Shown piece after piece: positions 15,726 through 24,121 of a stretch of DNA of 64,000 nucleotides (the stretch's first letter is position 1; each line of letters opens with the position of its first letter). A program made the position numbers and the translations under genes. The stretch comes from Paenibacillus oenotherae (GTDB lineage: Bacteria > Bacillota > Bacilli > Paenibacillales > Paenibacillaceae): NCBI RefSeq assembly GCF_019443105.1, contig NZ_JAHZIJ010000009.1, positions 62,001 to 126,000 of the forward strand, in the 5' to 3' direction. The notes below the pieces were generated by a model, which ran no database searches, was not told the origin of the DNA, and was given only the letters and a program-made list of their open reading frames with translations.

Positions 15726-17198
15726 TTGTCGATTCGATTCAGGCTGCTGCTGTCCTTCACATCGGTGGTCGTTGTCTCCGTTATTCTGTTTGTGCTGACC
15801 GCGTATTTGCTGTCCGTTGCAGCAACAGGCGATTTTCGCAGCATTAGCAGCTTCTACAATATCCACTATTCCCTTCATCCGCTCTCGGAGGAAGAGGAGA
15901 ACCTGTTTATCGATATGAAATATTGGGCCAAGCACGAACCGGAACGGTTAAAGGATCAGCTTCTGCTGGCAGACTATGATTATCAATTGAAGATGGTGCA
16001 GGCCGGGCTCGTAGTCCGCCAAAACAATAAAATTATCTATGCCGCTCCGACGTTGAATGGCATGGATCTGACAGCGGGCCTGCCCTCCTATGATATGGGC
16101 AATAATTCGATTCGCAATACGATGAATGTGGGAAACCGATTCTTCTCCTATGCCAAATTCGATTTCTACTTCTCTCCCGAGACGGGTGAGAAAGGAAGCA
16201 TCTTTGTTATCCGGGAGAGAAGCCCGTTCGCCGAGATGGTGCGGACGCTGCTCCCCATTCTCATCGTCATATTCGTTGCTATTCTGTTGTTAACCGGCTT
16301 CTTGCTGTATCGATATGTGACTCGCACCATTATCCATCCTCTTAATAAACTTAGACAATCCGCAGAACATATCAAGGATGGGGATCTGACATTCCAACTG
16401 CAGGCAACATCTCGTGATGAGGTGGGACAGCTTGTTCTAACCTTTGATCAAATGCGCCAGCAGCTATACGATTCCATTCAGCTTCAGCTCCATTATGAGG
16501 AGAACCGCAAGCAGCTGCTGTCGAATATTTCGCATGATTTGAGAACCCCGATTACGACGATCAAGGGCTATGCGGAAGGTATACGCGACGGCGTGGCCCA
16601 AACACAGGAGAAGCTGGACAAGTATGTGGGGGCGATCCATACGAAAGCGACAGACATGGAACGTCTCGTGGATGAACTGCTGTACTATTCGAAGCTTGAT
16701 TTGAACAAGGAGCCTTTTTCATTCGGGCAGGTAGAGCTGGGTCCCTTTCTTCATCGTATTGCGGATGAATTAGCCATCGAATTCGATAACCATGCCGTTA
16801 CGGTGAAGTGGGAAGAGGAGCATGAGCAGCCGCTATTCGTACTTGCTGATCGCGAGAAGCTCAAGCGCGTGATCATCAATCTGCTCGACAACTCGCTCAA
16901 ATATATGAATCAAAGCCCTAAGCAATTGACAATCGCGATAGAGCGGAACGATGAACAGGCAACGATAAAGATTGCGGATAACGGTCCCGGCATTCATCAC
17001 GATTCTCTGCCGCATGTTTTTGAACGCTTTTACCGGGAGGAGCCTTCACGGGGCCAGGCCGCGGGAGGAAACGGGCTTGGACTTGCGATTGCCCGGCAAA
17101 TTATCGAAGGGCATGGCGGAACAATCTGGGCGGAGAGTGAGCCGGGCCAAGGCACGAGCGTCTTTTTTACATTAAAAATTTTTGTGGATCGTCGGTGA
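15726..17198 (+). CDS. HAMP-domain sensor histidine kinase (kinase-first operon)
   Basis: The start is TTG at 15726, 7 bp after GGGAGGG; no in-frame ATG fits. The 490-residue protein has membrane segments at about 7-29 and 172-197, with an extracytoplasmic region of about 140 residues between them. A HAMP domain follows, then SHDLRTPITTIKGYAEG with His near 270, N-box NLLDNSLKY, DNGPGI, HVFERFYR and GGNGLGLAIA. The response regulator starts 7 bp downstream, so the order is kinase before regulator. The stimulus is unknown; the neighbouring SLH gene is a possible target. Confidence 0.92.
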   Translation: MSIRFRLLLSFTSVVVVSVILFVLTAYLLSVAATGDFRSISSFYNIHYSLHPLSEEEENLFIDMKYWAKHEPERLKDQLLLADYDYQLKMVQAGLVVRQNNKIIYAAPTLNGMDLTAGLPSYDMGNNSIRNTMNVGNRFFSYAKFDFYFSPETGEKGSIFVIRERSPFAEMVRTLLPILIVIFVAILLLTGFLLYRYVTRTIIHPLNKLRQSAEHIKDGDLTFQLQATSRDEVGQLVLTFDQMRQQLYDSIQLQLHYEENRKQLLSNISHDLRTPITTIKGYAEGIRDGVAQTQEKLDKYVGAIHTKATDMERLVDELLYYSKLDLNKEPFSFGQVELGPFLHRIADELAIEFDNHAVTVKWEEEHEQPLFVLADREKLKRVIINLLDNSLKYMNQSPKQLTIAIERNDEQATIKIADNGPGIHHDSLPHVFERFYREEPSRGQAAGGNGLGLAIARQIIEGHGGTIWAESEPGQGTSVFFTLKIFVDRR

Positions 17199-17204
17199 GC
17201 ATAG

Positions 17205-17900
17205 ATGAAACGAGTCTTAATTATTGAAGATGATCCGTATATTGCGGAGCTGCAAAGAGATTATTTCATGCTGCATGACTACGAGGTCGAATTGAGCCAT
17301 GACGGCCGGGAGGGGCTCGCCAAAGCACTAGGCGGAGGGCATAACCTCATTATTCTTGATCTCCAGCTGCCGGGAATAGACGGGTTCGAGATATGCAGAC
17401 AGATTCGCGAGCAGTTGGACGTGCCCATCCTGATCGTATCGGCCAAGAAAGAGGAGATCGATAAAATTCGGGGCTTCGGTCTCGGTGCGGATGATTTCGT
17501 CACGAAGCCGTTTAGTCCTGGCGAGCTGCTCGCCAGAGCGAAAGCGCATGTAGCGCGCTATGAACGTTTTACAGGAGATGCTGCCAAGGTCAAGGAAGCG
17601 GACAACATCAACATTCGCGAGCTGTCGATCAACAAATCCTCACATCGGGTGTTCGTGCACGACAAGGAAGTGATGCTCACCGTCAAGGAATTCGAGGTGC
17701 TCGTATTCATGGCAGCGAATCCCAATCGGGTATTCAATAAAGAGCAGCTGTTCGAGCGAATTTGGGGCTTGGAATCGAATGGAGAGATCGCGACAGTGAC
17801 CGTTCATATTTCGCGAATTCGGGAGAAGATCGAGGCTGATCCATCCAATCCGCAGTTCATTGAGACCGTCTGGGGTGCGGGATATCGGTTCAAGATCTGA
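17205..17900 (+). CDS. OmpR/PhoB-family response regulator
   Basis: A 231-residue protein with receiver residues E8-D9-D10, phospho-acceptor D52 (LDLQLPG), VSAK and VTKPF. The winged helix includes LTVKEFEVLVFMAANPNRVF, TVTVHISRIREKIE and TVWGAGYRF. It is translated directly after the kinase, so the two form one operon and one signalling pair. A strong promoter for the SLH gene begins 17 bp past its stop codon. Confidence 0.93.
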   Translation: MKRVLIIEDDPYIAELQRDYFMLHDYEVELSHDGREGLAKALGGGHNLIILDLQLPGIDGFEICRQIREQLDVPILIVSAKKEEIDKIRGFGLGADDFVTKPFSPGELLARAKAHVARYERFTGDAAKVKEADNINIRELSINKSSHRVFVHDKEVMLTVKEFEVLVFMAANPNRVFNKEQLFERIWGLESNGEIATVTVHISRIREKIEADPSNPQFIETVWGAGYRFKI

Positions 17901-17916
17901 TGGCCTTCAGGCAGCT

Positions 17917-17945
17917 TTGAGGAAAGTTATCCTTCTGTTTATAAT
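17917..17945 (+). promoter_or_regulatory. Strong promoter of the SLH-protein gene
   Basis: TTGAGG (17917-17922), exactly 17 bp, TATAAT (17940-17945). The predicted start near 17952 gives an 86-nt leader. Confidence 0.75.
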
Positions 17946-17970
17946 TTGTTTATACTTTGTTGTCAGCCGA

Positions 17971-18020
17971 TTTAGAGTGGTCGTTTAAGATGGATTTATG
18001 AACGAAACAACCACTTTAAA
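17971..18020 (+). promoter_or_regulatory. 5'-UTR hairpin abutting the SLH gene ribosome binding site
   Basis: TTTAGAGTGGT (17971-17981) pairs over 11 bp, with one G-U, with ACCACTTTAAA (18010-18020). CGGAGGGG follows at once. It may stabilise the mRNA or modulate initiation, as 5' stem-loops do on some surface-protein messages (inference). Confidence 0.6.
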
Positions 18021-18037
18021 CGGAGGGGAACATCGTA

Positions 18038-19537
18038 ATGAAGAAAGTAAACCAGAGAGCTGCTATCGCTGCTTTAACCGTACTAATAGGCGGAGGCTCA
18101 TTGCTCCCATTCCAGACACAGGCGGCATCACTGGCGCCACTAGCCAATATTCAACAAACGGCAGTCACCAGCTTCAGCCAACAGGCTGAACAAGCCATTC
18201 AACAATTAGTAAGCCAAGGTGTGCTTACAGGCTACGAGGATGGGCAGATGAGAGCAGAGAAGCATGTGACGAATGCTGAGCTGATCAAAATGATCATTCT
18301 CGCGCTTGAACTGGATCAAAGCGGCGAGGTACAGAACAATAACGGCAAGAAAGACAAATGGTATACGCCATATGTCGAGACAGCAGCAGCGAATGGCCTT
18401 ATTGACAGCGCGGATAAGTTCCAGCCGAACAAACCGGCAGCAGGCGCTGATGCCGCTCCAATGATTGCCAAGGCGCTGCAGCGCGATGTGAAATCCGTCC
18501 AATATTGGATGGAGGGCTTCAAGATCGGCAATCATACACTAACTCGCGGTGAAGCAGCCCAGCTTCTCGTGCTGTCGAAGAAAGCAGTGCGTTCCGCAGC
18601 GGCTGAGATCGTATCGATTAAAGCGTTGAATGCCATCACTTTTGAAGTGGTGTTCACTGCGCCGCTTACTGTCGAAGATGAAACAACAGCAGCAGCCAAT
18701 GCCAATTTCGCCTTCGACCATGACTTGAAGCTCGTGAATCAGCCGCGGCTGAAAACGGGATCTGTCGCCACTTATATCGTCCCGGTGCAAACCATGACGC
18801 CAGGAACGACCTATACAACGAACTATAAAGGCAAGAAATCGCATTCCGCAACAGCAAGCGCAGAGAAGATTCAGCTTAACGATGTGCGTCAAGTCACTTC
18901 CGATACTTTCGAGGTGGATTCCTTCCGCACGGAAGGCGTCGTCGATTACGGCTACCTGATCTCCGCATATGCAGGCAGCCGCGGAGCAAACGCGATCGTA
19001 TTGGATGAGAATAATCACTATAATGGACAGCCTATGCAGGTTATTTCGTCCCTTGCTGCGAGGCAAGCAACCCTTACACCGGAAGGCGGAGCGCCGATCA
19101 CGGTTGGATATGTAGGCTTCACGCAATCGACCGATGGCAAGCAAGAGCCGAAATTCCGTCTTCCGGCAGGCACATCACTGCAGCCAGGGGTGAAGTACAC
19201 CGTAACCTCGAACTGGTTCGAGCTGGAGAATAATACGTTCACTGCACAAGCCATTCCGCCGCTGGCCATCGCGTCCGTATCCAAGATTGATGCTGCTGCG
19301 CTTACTGTCACACTGACCGCGGATCCTGAGGATGAGCTGTTCGCTTACCGTTCCATTCAACTGAAGGGCTCGGATGGCACGCTGCTTACTGCGCAATACA
19401 AAGTACAGACTCGCAAGGGCGCTGCTGGCGTATTCGAGCTGCAGAACAACGGCAAGCTGGCGGAGGGTGTTGATTACGAGATTGCACCGGTAGGAAGCTG
19501 GGCTGTTGCCGATCAAGTAACGCTGGAATCGGAATAA
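18038..19537 (+). CDS. SLH-domain cell-surface protein
   Basis: A 499-residue protein with a signal peptide (MKKVNQRAAIAALTVL, ending near TQAASLA). Residues about 45-180 carry SLH-type repeats: a QxxIxxLVSQGVLTGYEDGxMR motif, a VTNAELIKMI helix, and a second set with ANGLIDSADKFQPNKP. SLH domains attach to pyruvylated wall polysaccharide. The remaining 300 residues have beta-sandwich-like sequence (Ig-like or copper-amine-oxidase-like features are not clear) and no enzyme motif. It has its own strong promoter and a hairpin leader, so it may be abundant. The upstream two-component system could regulate it. Confidence 0.85.
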   Translation: MKKVNQRAAIAALTVLIGGGSLLPFQTQAASLAPLANIQQTAVTSFSQQAEQAIQQLVSQGVLTGYEDGQMRAEKHVTNAELIKMIILALELDQSGEVQNNNGKKDKWYTPYVETAAANGLIDSADKFQPNKPAAGADAAPMIAKALQRDVKSVQYWMEGFKIGNHTLTRGEAAQLLVLSKKAVRSAAAEIVSIKALNAITFEVVFTAPLTVEDETTAAANANFAFDHDLKLVNQPRLKTGSVATYIVPVQTMTPGTTYTTNYKGKKSHSATASAEKIQLNDVRQVTSDTFEVDSFRTEGVVDYGYLISAYAGSRGANAIVLDENNHYNGQPMQVISSLAARQATLTPEGGAPITVGYVGFTQSTDGKQEPKFRLPAGTSLQPGVKYTVTSNWFELENNTFTAQAIPPLAIASVSKIDAAALTVTLTADPEDELFAYRSIQLKGSDGTLLTAQYKVQTRKGAAGVFELQNNGKLAEGVDYEIAPVGSWAVADQVTLESE

Positions 19538-19619
19538 ATATTCGCGGAATAGAAGGAAGATTGAGCGATCGCAGGCAACCGGGTCGAATCGGCCAGTCAT
19601 GTGTGGTTTGAAGGCAATG

Positions 19620-19840
19620 TTACGAAGTAAGAAGCCTGCAAATGTGCATGAATTTCGGTTTGAAGACGCCTTAATGGTAGAATTCCTGCGATCGTGCATC
19701 CATTTCAGGAGAAATCGGCCACTAAGGGGAAACGAAGGTGAAATGCCTGCACGCTGGCAGGAATTTCACCTTCATGGGGCCAGAAATGGGAAAAAAGCTG
19801 CGGTTTCGCATGTTTCGCCTAGCTCAAATCTCGCACGGGG
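19620..19840 (+). repeat. Four-unit CCTGC/GCAGG intergenic repeat, copy B
   Basis: Units start at 19635, 19685, 19746 and 19797 (spacing 50, 61, 51). The third unit is a long hairpin: GAAGGTGAAAT...ATTTCACCTTC arms around CCTGC/GGCAGG. It lies between the convergent SLH and BtrH-like genes. An ORF across it is an artefact of the repeat. Confidence 0.8.
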
Positions 19841-19891
19841 GTGCTGTTTCCCTGCCCCCTGCGAGTAAACGCAATATCTTGAGCCGACAAA

Positions 19892-21409
19892 TCATTGAAC
19901 ATCCAAATGCGATATAAATTGTAGTTGCATCGGCTGCACAGAGAACCAATTTCTGCAGCCTATGCCAATTCCGCTTAATCGCGAGAGCGCATTTGTTCGA
20001 TATACATCCACCATAGATTTTTCTTGCTCAGCATAGGAGAATATATATTCCCCGTTTTTATCCAATCTAACTTGCAGTCTATTCACATCACCCTCAATAT
20101 CCAAACTGAATATTGGATCAATCGACTGTGACAAGACGATTTTTTCGTTATTAATAATCCCCCACATATATGTCTCTCCATGGCCTGTTCGAAATACAAT
20201 ACCCGCTTGATAAGCAGGAACGTGAGGCTTTTTAATAATGGAGATATTCGCGGTGTATAAAAGACTTTGATCATTTGTTCCAGCAGCTATTGGGTACATG
20301 ATTTTAGGGCAATTAATATAATCATGTTCTTTCTTCGTTTGAAAACTGAAGCTAGCCGTATTTCCGTCAAATTTCAAGATATTATCTTCATTATTTTCTT
20401 CTGTCCAGATTGATTTCGCAGCCTGCCCCCCTTGCGCTTCTCGGAGTGCATGAAGCATTGTCTGAACTTCCTCCAGGCAAGTTTTCATGGACTTTTCCAA
20501 ATGCAATACTTTCTCCAGTCTCGTTCCGGTATCAAAGATTTCCTTCTTAAGCATACTTCTCATATAAATTGCAATGACGATTGTCCATTCTTGAATAAGT
20601 TGTGCTGCCAGATTCTCAATCTGTTCTATTAGTGGAACATGGCCTAGAAATCGTTTGAATTGTGACGTTAATTCGATATATAGCACTTCTTTAGATTTGG
20701 TCATCCTTATTAACTTAGTAGCAAGAGTCTGTTCATCCATATCCCTATTGTCCTGGTAATCTACCATCGCAATAAACTCATTGTTAACTAAGGGCGCATT
20801 CAAAATTTCATTCGTACAAGTAATCAGCAATTCTGATTCCAGCGGCTCTCGGTCTGCTGTTTCAACTGAAAAAATAAGCTCCGTTGCAAATATTTCATGG
20901 GAGGATATCGCCAAATTTTCTAACATTTCCGAGGTTATAGTGAATTCCTCAAATCTATATCCGCCATCTTTCTTTTGTGTACTATCCATAATGTAATAGA
21001 CATCCGTTTCGTCATTGTATCCTTTAACGAGAAATAAATGCATCCAATCAGAGGTCTTGTAGTGGTGAGAATAATAGAGCAAGCGTAAGTTGCCACAGAC
21101 AAGGACGGGGCGTTGAAGACGGAGTTGTTCTCTTATAATCGTATGAAAGTCGTTACATCTATTGAAAAAGTGCACGTTAAGACCTAAGAGGCTCATAACT
21201 TCTTTTGCATTTTGATAGAACCCGTTTGAATTTTTCTTTACTTTTGATACACGATAAAGATCAATACATTTCACAAGAATAAAATAGTAACTTGAGAAAA
21301 ATTTTCTCTTGCCCTCTGCGACCATTGATAATGGTTTCTCTATGCAATTCACTTGATCAAGAGGATAACTGTCTTTATTAGGATATATAAAGGGTATGTG
21401 AACGATCAT
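19892..21409 (-). CDS. BtrH-like N-terminal domain protein with lectin-like C-terminus
   Basis: A 505-residue, A+T-rich gene. The N-terminal 190 residues resemble the BtrH/cysteine-peptidase-like fold: QVNCIEKPLSM near residue 22, then RPVLVCGNLRLLYY, and WMHLFLVKGYND...YYIMDS carrying a candidate His and Asp. BtrH transfers an acyl group in butirosin synthesis, and related domains occur beside NRPS genes. A helical middle follows, then from about 375 a beta-rich segment like the DUF1349/concanavalin family (AGIVFRTGHGETYMWGI, LQVRLDKNGEYIFSY). No NRPS or PKS gene is present here, so it is an orphan or distant tailoring enzyme. Base composition unlike its neighbours suggests transfer. Confidence 0.6.
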   Translation of the reverse strand: MIVHIPFIYPNKDSYPLDQVNCIEKPLSMVAEGKRKFFSSYYFILVKCIDLYRVSKVKKNSNGFYQNAKEVMSLLGLNVHFFNRCNDFHTIIREQLRLQRPVLVCGNLRLLYYSHHYKTSDWMHLFLVKGYNDETDVYYIMDSTQKKDGGYRFEEFTITSEMLENLAISSHEIFATELIFSVETADREPLESELLITCTNEILNAPLVNNEFIAMVDYQDNRDMDEQTLATKLIRMTKSKEVLYIELTSQFKRFLGHVPLIEQIENLAAQLIQEWTIVIAIYMRSMLKKEIFDTGTRLEKVLHLEKSMKTCLEEVQTMLHALREAQGGQAAKSIWTEENNEDNILKFDGNTASFSFQTKKEHDYINCPKIMYPIAAGTNDQSLLYTANISIIKKPHVPAYQAGIVFRTGHGETYMWGIINNEKIVLSQSIDPIFSLDIEGDVNRLQVRLDKNGEYIFSYAEQEKSMVDVYRTNALSRLSGIGIGCRNWFSVQPMQLQFISHLDVQ

Positions 21410-21625
21410 ACTTATCTCATCTCCAGACTACTTATTAAGATTCACCTTCCAATTGGAGCGGGTCATCTCGTAAATCCCTTACGAAAATTAATTTTCCCAT
21501 AGGTATGTTAAAATTACAACAAAATGTTAATTCCTGCACTTCCGATACTTTCGAGCTTGCAAATAATAGGTATACCGGACCATCAGGTGGCTATGCTGAA
21601 TTCGAAATAAACATGACGGAACAAA

Positions 21626-21664
21626 AAGAAGCCAGGTCACCCTTTGTGGATTTCCTGGCTTCTT
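21626..21664. terminator. Intrinsic terminator of rtcB
   Basis: AAGAAGCCAGG (21626-21636) and CCTGGCTTCTT (21654-21664) form a perfect 11-bp stem. On the minus strand it is followed by a T run, 130 bp past the rtcB stop codon. The rest of the gap 21410-21794 shows no convincing gene. Confidence 0.8.
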
Positions 21665-21794
21665 CCTTTCCCGAGAGTCGTTCGAAAGTCCGTACAATTA
21701 CAGACCTGACGGAACCGAACCGGACGAGGTTCAATTACGTTGAGTGCAAGTATTCGGACTATCCCAATTTAGGTCTTGATATAGGAATTATCGG

Positions 21795-23219
21795 TTACAC
21801 CCCTTTTACCGCCGCCAGAGGGCGGCACCTGGCCACGACAGCGGCCAGACGCGCCTGAACGACGCTCTCTATAATTTGGTCTACATCCTTGTACGCTTGA
21901 GGAGACTCATCAATCAGCGCTTCCAGCGCCCGATGATTGAGTACAATCTCATCCTCCTGCCCGATGCGCAGGGAGGAAGCGAACTCGTCTAGCGTGACGA
22001 GCTGCTTCGTCGCGTTCCGCGAGCGTACCCTGCCTGCCCCGTGGCAGATCGAGTGATAGTTCCGCGCGCCTCCCGGCAAGCCCGCCATCAAGTACGAGGC
22101 CGTTCCCATGGAGCCGGGAATAAGAGCAGGATGTCCCGTGTCGCGATAGGGCTCCGGATTGCCGGAATGTCCGGCCGGAAGCGCGCGCGTAGTGCCTTTG
22201 CGATGGATGAACAGCGGCTCATCGCCGTGGCTTTCCTCACAGGCGTAGTTATGCATCAGATCATAAAGCGTGGTCAGCTCCGCCTTGGAACCCAACGTCT
22301 CCTTAAATGCATCACGAACGGCGAAGGCCATCAAGTGCCGATTCGCTACGGCGAAGTTGAGCGCCGAATACATCAGATTCGTGTATGTCCGGCCAGCTTC
22401 GCTATCCAGTGGCGCGTAGGTTAGCTTGGGATCGGCTGTGCCGAGTCCGAGCCTGCTCATCGTCTTAACGACTTGCGAGCTGCACATTTGGTTGACTGCT
22501 CCTCCCCAGGCACGGGAGCCAGAATGAATCATCACGGCGACTTGACCGTCTCTTAAACCCCAGCGCTCCGCGATATGGCGGTTCTCTTCATTAATGCTCA
22601 GAGCCTGAATCTCGATAAAATGGTTGCCGTTGCCAAGGGTGCCGAGCTGGCGATGAGCTCGATGCCATACCTGTTCCGGAATACGGTCAAGCTCGCTTTC
22701 ATCGAACCGGAACCTGCTGCATTCAACATGGGTGAGCGAGGTCGCCTTTCTCGGCGTATACATATCTGGAACATACTTGCCCGGCAGGCCATGAAGGCCT
22801 TTGCGCAGCACATCCTCCAAGCGGATGTCGGAGAAATAGCCTCTCGCATGGTTTTCTACCGGTATCCGCTTCTCGATGGCTTTGACCAGCTTGCGGCGGA
22901 GCTTGACGTCCTGCAGCTCATGCGCTTGCAAATTCGTCAGATGCACCCGCATGCCGCAGCCGATATCGCTGCCGACGATGGACGGTGACACGAAGCCGTT
23001 CTCCGTCCCCCATACCGCCGTCGTACCGATACAAGTACCCACTCCGACGTGGGCATCAGGCGTATAGCTCATATACCGGATATTAGGAATTTGCAAATTG
23101 TTGTTCGCCATCTCGAGCACTTTGGCCCCCATGGCATGGAATAAATCATCATGTGCGAATACGTGCAGATCTCCCGCAGGAAGATCGATTCGCCTGTAAT
23201 AAGGATCGTTGGAATTCAT
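21795..23219 (-). CDS. rtcB: RtcB RNA-splicing ligase
   Basis: A 474-residue protein with the RtcB signatures: TPDAHVGVGTCIGT, SDIGCGMR (metal-binding Cys), GTLGNGNHFIE, MIHSGSRAWG, IPGSMGTASYL and the NYHSICHGAGR region. RtcB joins RNA 2',3'-cyclic-phosphate or 3'-phosphate ends to 5'-OH ends, using GTP and Mn2+ through a guanylated histidine. It is used in RNA repair. It is longer than the E. coli protein (408). A promoter, a small basic ORF and a terminator precede it, so readthrough or attenuation probably sets its level. Confidence 0.93.
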   Translation of the reverse strand: MNSNDPYYRRIDLPAGDLHVFAHDDLFHAMGAKVLEMANNNLQIPNIRYMSYTPDAHVGVGTCIGTTAVWGTENGFVSPSIVGSDIGCGMRVHLTNLQAHELQDVKLRRKLVKAIEKRIPVENHARGYFSDIRLEDVLRKGLHGLPGKYVPDMYTPRKATSLTHVECSRFRFDESELDRIPEQVWHRAHRQLGTLGNGNHFIEIQALSINEENRHIAERWGLRDGQVAVMIHSGSRAWGGAVNQMCSSQVVKTMSRLGLGTADPKLTYAPLDSEAGRTYTNLMYSALNFAVANRHLMAFAVRDAFKETLGSKAELTTLYDLMHNYACEESHGDEPLFIHRKGTTRALPAGHSGNPEPYRDTGHPALIPGSMGTASYLMAGLPGGARNYHSICHGAGRVRSRNATKQLVTLDEFASSLRIGQEDEIVLNHRALEALIDESPQAYKDVDQIIESVVQARLAAVVARCRPLAAVKGV

Positions 23220-23261
23220 ATCGTTTGTTATTTCCTCTCTTTAATAAATAATAGGGAACGC

Positions 23262-23295
23262 AAAAAAGACCGTAAGCCCTGTCGCTTACGGTCTT
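23262..23295 (-). terminator. Terminator between the small basic ORF and rtcB
   Basis: AAGACCGTAAGC (23266-23277) and GCTTACGGTCTT (23284-23295) are perfect 12-bp arms. Read on the minus strand they are followed by six U, about 45 nt before the rtcB start. Confidence 0.85.
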
Positions 23296-23348
23296 CGCGC
23301 AATGTGAAATTAGAGGCAGCCGATCTTCTCCGATGAAGCGGGAAGACG

Positions 23349-23456
23349 TTAACCTTGTCTTTTCTTTGCTTGGGCCCGTAGAGGCCGATGGACAATGAAG
23401 CGATTATTTAGTTGCGGCGACTTGGCGGCATTGCGGCGATTGTGTAGTAGGGTCAT
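23349..23456 (-). CDS. 35-residue basic small protein or leader peptide upstream of rtcB
   Basis: The ATG at 23456 has AAAGGAGG 10 bp upstream and a strong promoter (23494-23523). The 35 residues (start MTLLHNRRNAAKSPQ, end AQAKKRQG) contain six Arg and three Lys and no acidic residue, suggesting RNA or ribosome contact. A 12-bp-stem terminator follows before rtcB. It may be an independent small protein, or a leader whose translation decides readthrough into rtcB. No homologue is recognised. Confidence 0.6.
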   Translation of the reverse strand: MTLLHNRRNAAKSPQLNNRFIVHRPLRAQAKKRQG

Positions 23457-23493
23457 GTCTTGTCGGCCTCCTTTCTGAAATAAGATAGTGTTT

Positions 23494-23523
23494 ATCATAA
23501 TGCTTTCAGGGAATGATTGTCAA
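23494..23523 (-). promoter_or_regulatory. Promoter of the small basic ORF and rtcB
   Basis: On the minus strand a perfect TTGACA (23523-23518), 18 bp, TATGAT (23499-23494). The -35 lies inside the last codons of the Nudix gene. Confidence 0.75.
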
Positions 23524-24045
23524 TACGTTTTCATCCACTAGACGAGCTGCAAGCTCAAGAATCGCAAGATCCCTCCGCAGCATAAACTTCTCGGAGTACT
23601 CATCACAATGACGAATCGAATATTTCATTTGGACAATAGCATCTTCGAGGCTCATCCATATCAACCGCATGCCAAGTACAATCTCATCCTCAGTTAACAC
23701 CGCAGTCCCTTGCTCGCTCGCGGCCTTGGCAATATAGCAATAGGATCGTTGCATATACTGATTCCTATATTTATGTTCATCAATGTACCCAAGCTCAAGC
23801 AGAATTAGAGCATCGAAGCCTGTCTCTTCCCTAAGCTCACGCACAAATGCCGATTCTCTATCCTCCCCCTCTTCTAAACCGCCACCAGGCAGCTTATATA
23901 GATTGAGGCTCGACATTTCCATCATAGCAACTTGCCTGTCTTCATTGATCAGCACGCCTCTGGACGAATGCCGAGACACATAGTCCATGAATAGAGGTTC
24001 CCCGCCGAAAAAGTCGCTATCCGTAATGCTCGTTATTAGACGCAC
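23506..24045 (-). CDS. Nudix hydrolase
   Basis: About 180 residues. GTG at 24045 suits the GAGGGTGA site better than the frame-opening GTG at 24054. The Nudix box GGGLEEGEDRESAFVRELREE (about 55-75) is complete, with the RELREET metal-binding glutamates. It hydrolyses a nucleoside diphosphate linked to some moiety; the substrate cannot be told. It lies beside a 5'-nucleotidase gene on the same strand, which suggests nucleotide clean-up. Confidence 0.9.
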   Translation of the reverse strand: MRLITSITDSDFFGGEPLFMDYVSRHSSRGVLINEDRQVAMMEMSSLNLYKLPGGGLEEGEDRESAFVRELREETGFDALILLELGYIDEHKYRNQYMQRSYCYIAKAASEQGTAVLTEDEIVLGMRLIWMSLEDAIVQMKYSIRHCDEYSEKFMLRRDLAILELAARLVDENVLTIIP

Positions 24046-24121
24046 GCTTCTCACCCTCTGGTCGGTTCAATGAATATGAACCGTTGCGATATCCCTGCCA
24101 TAATCCCCTCACTTCTATAAC

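Noticed and set aside
19599-19868. ORF across repeat copy B, with similar translations in copies A, D and E
   Set aside because: The similarity follows from the DNA repeat. Copy C has a 1-bp length change that breaks frame, and none has a start signal. Protein coding is less likely than a structural role.
21505-21858. 117-codon plus-strand ORF between the BtrH-like gene and rtcB
   Set aside because: It runs through the rtcB terminator hairpin and into the 3' end of rtcB on the other strand, with no ribosome binding site and no family pattern.
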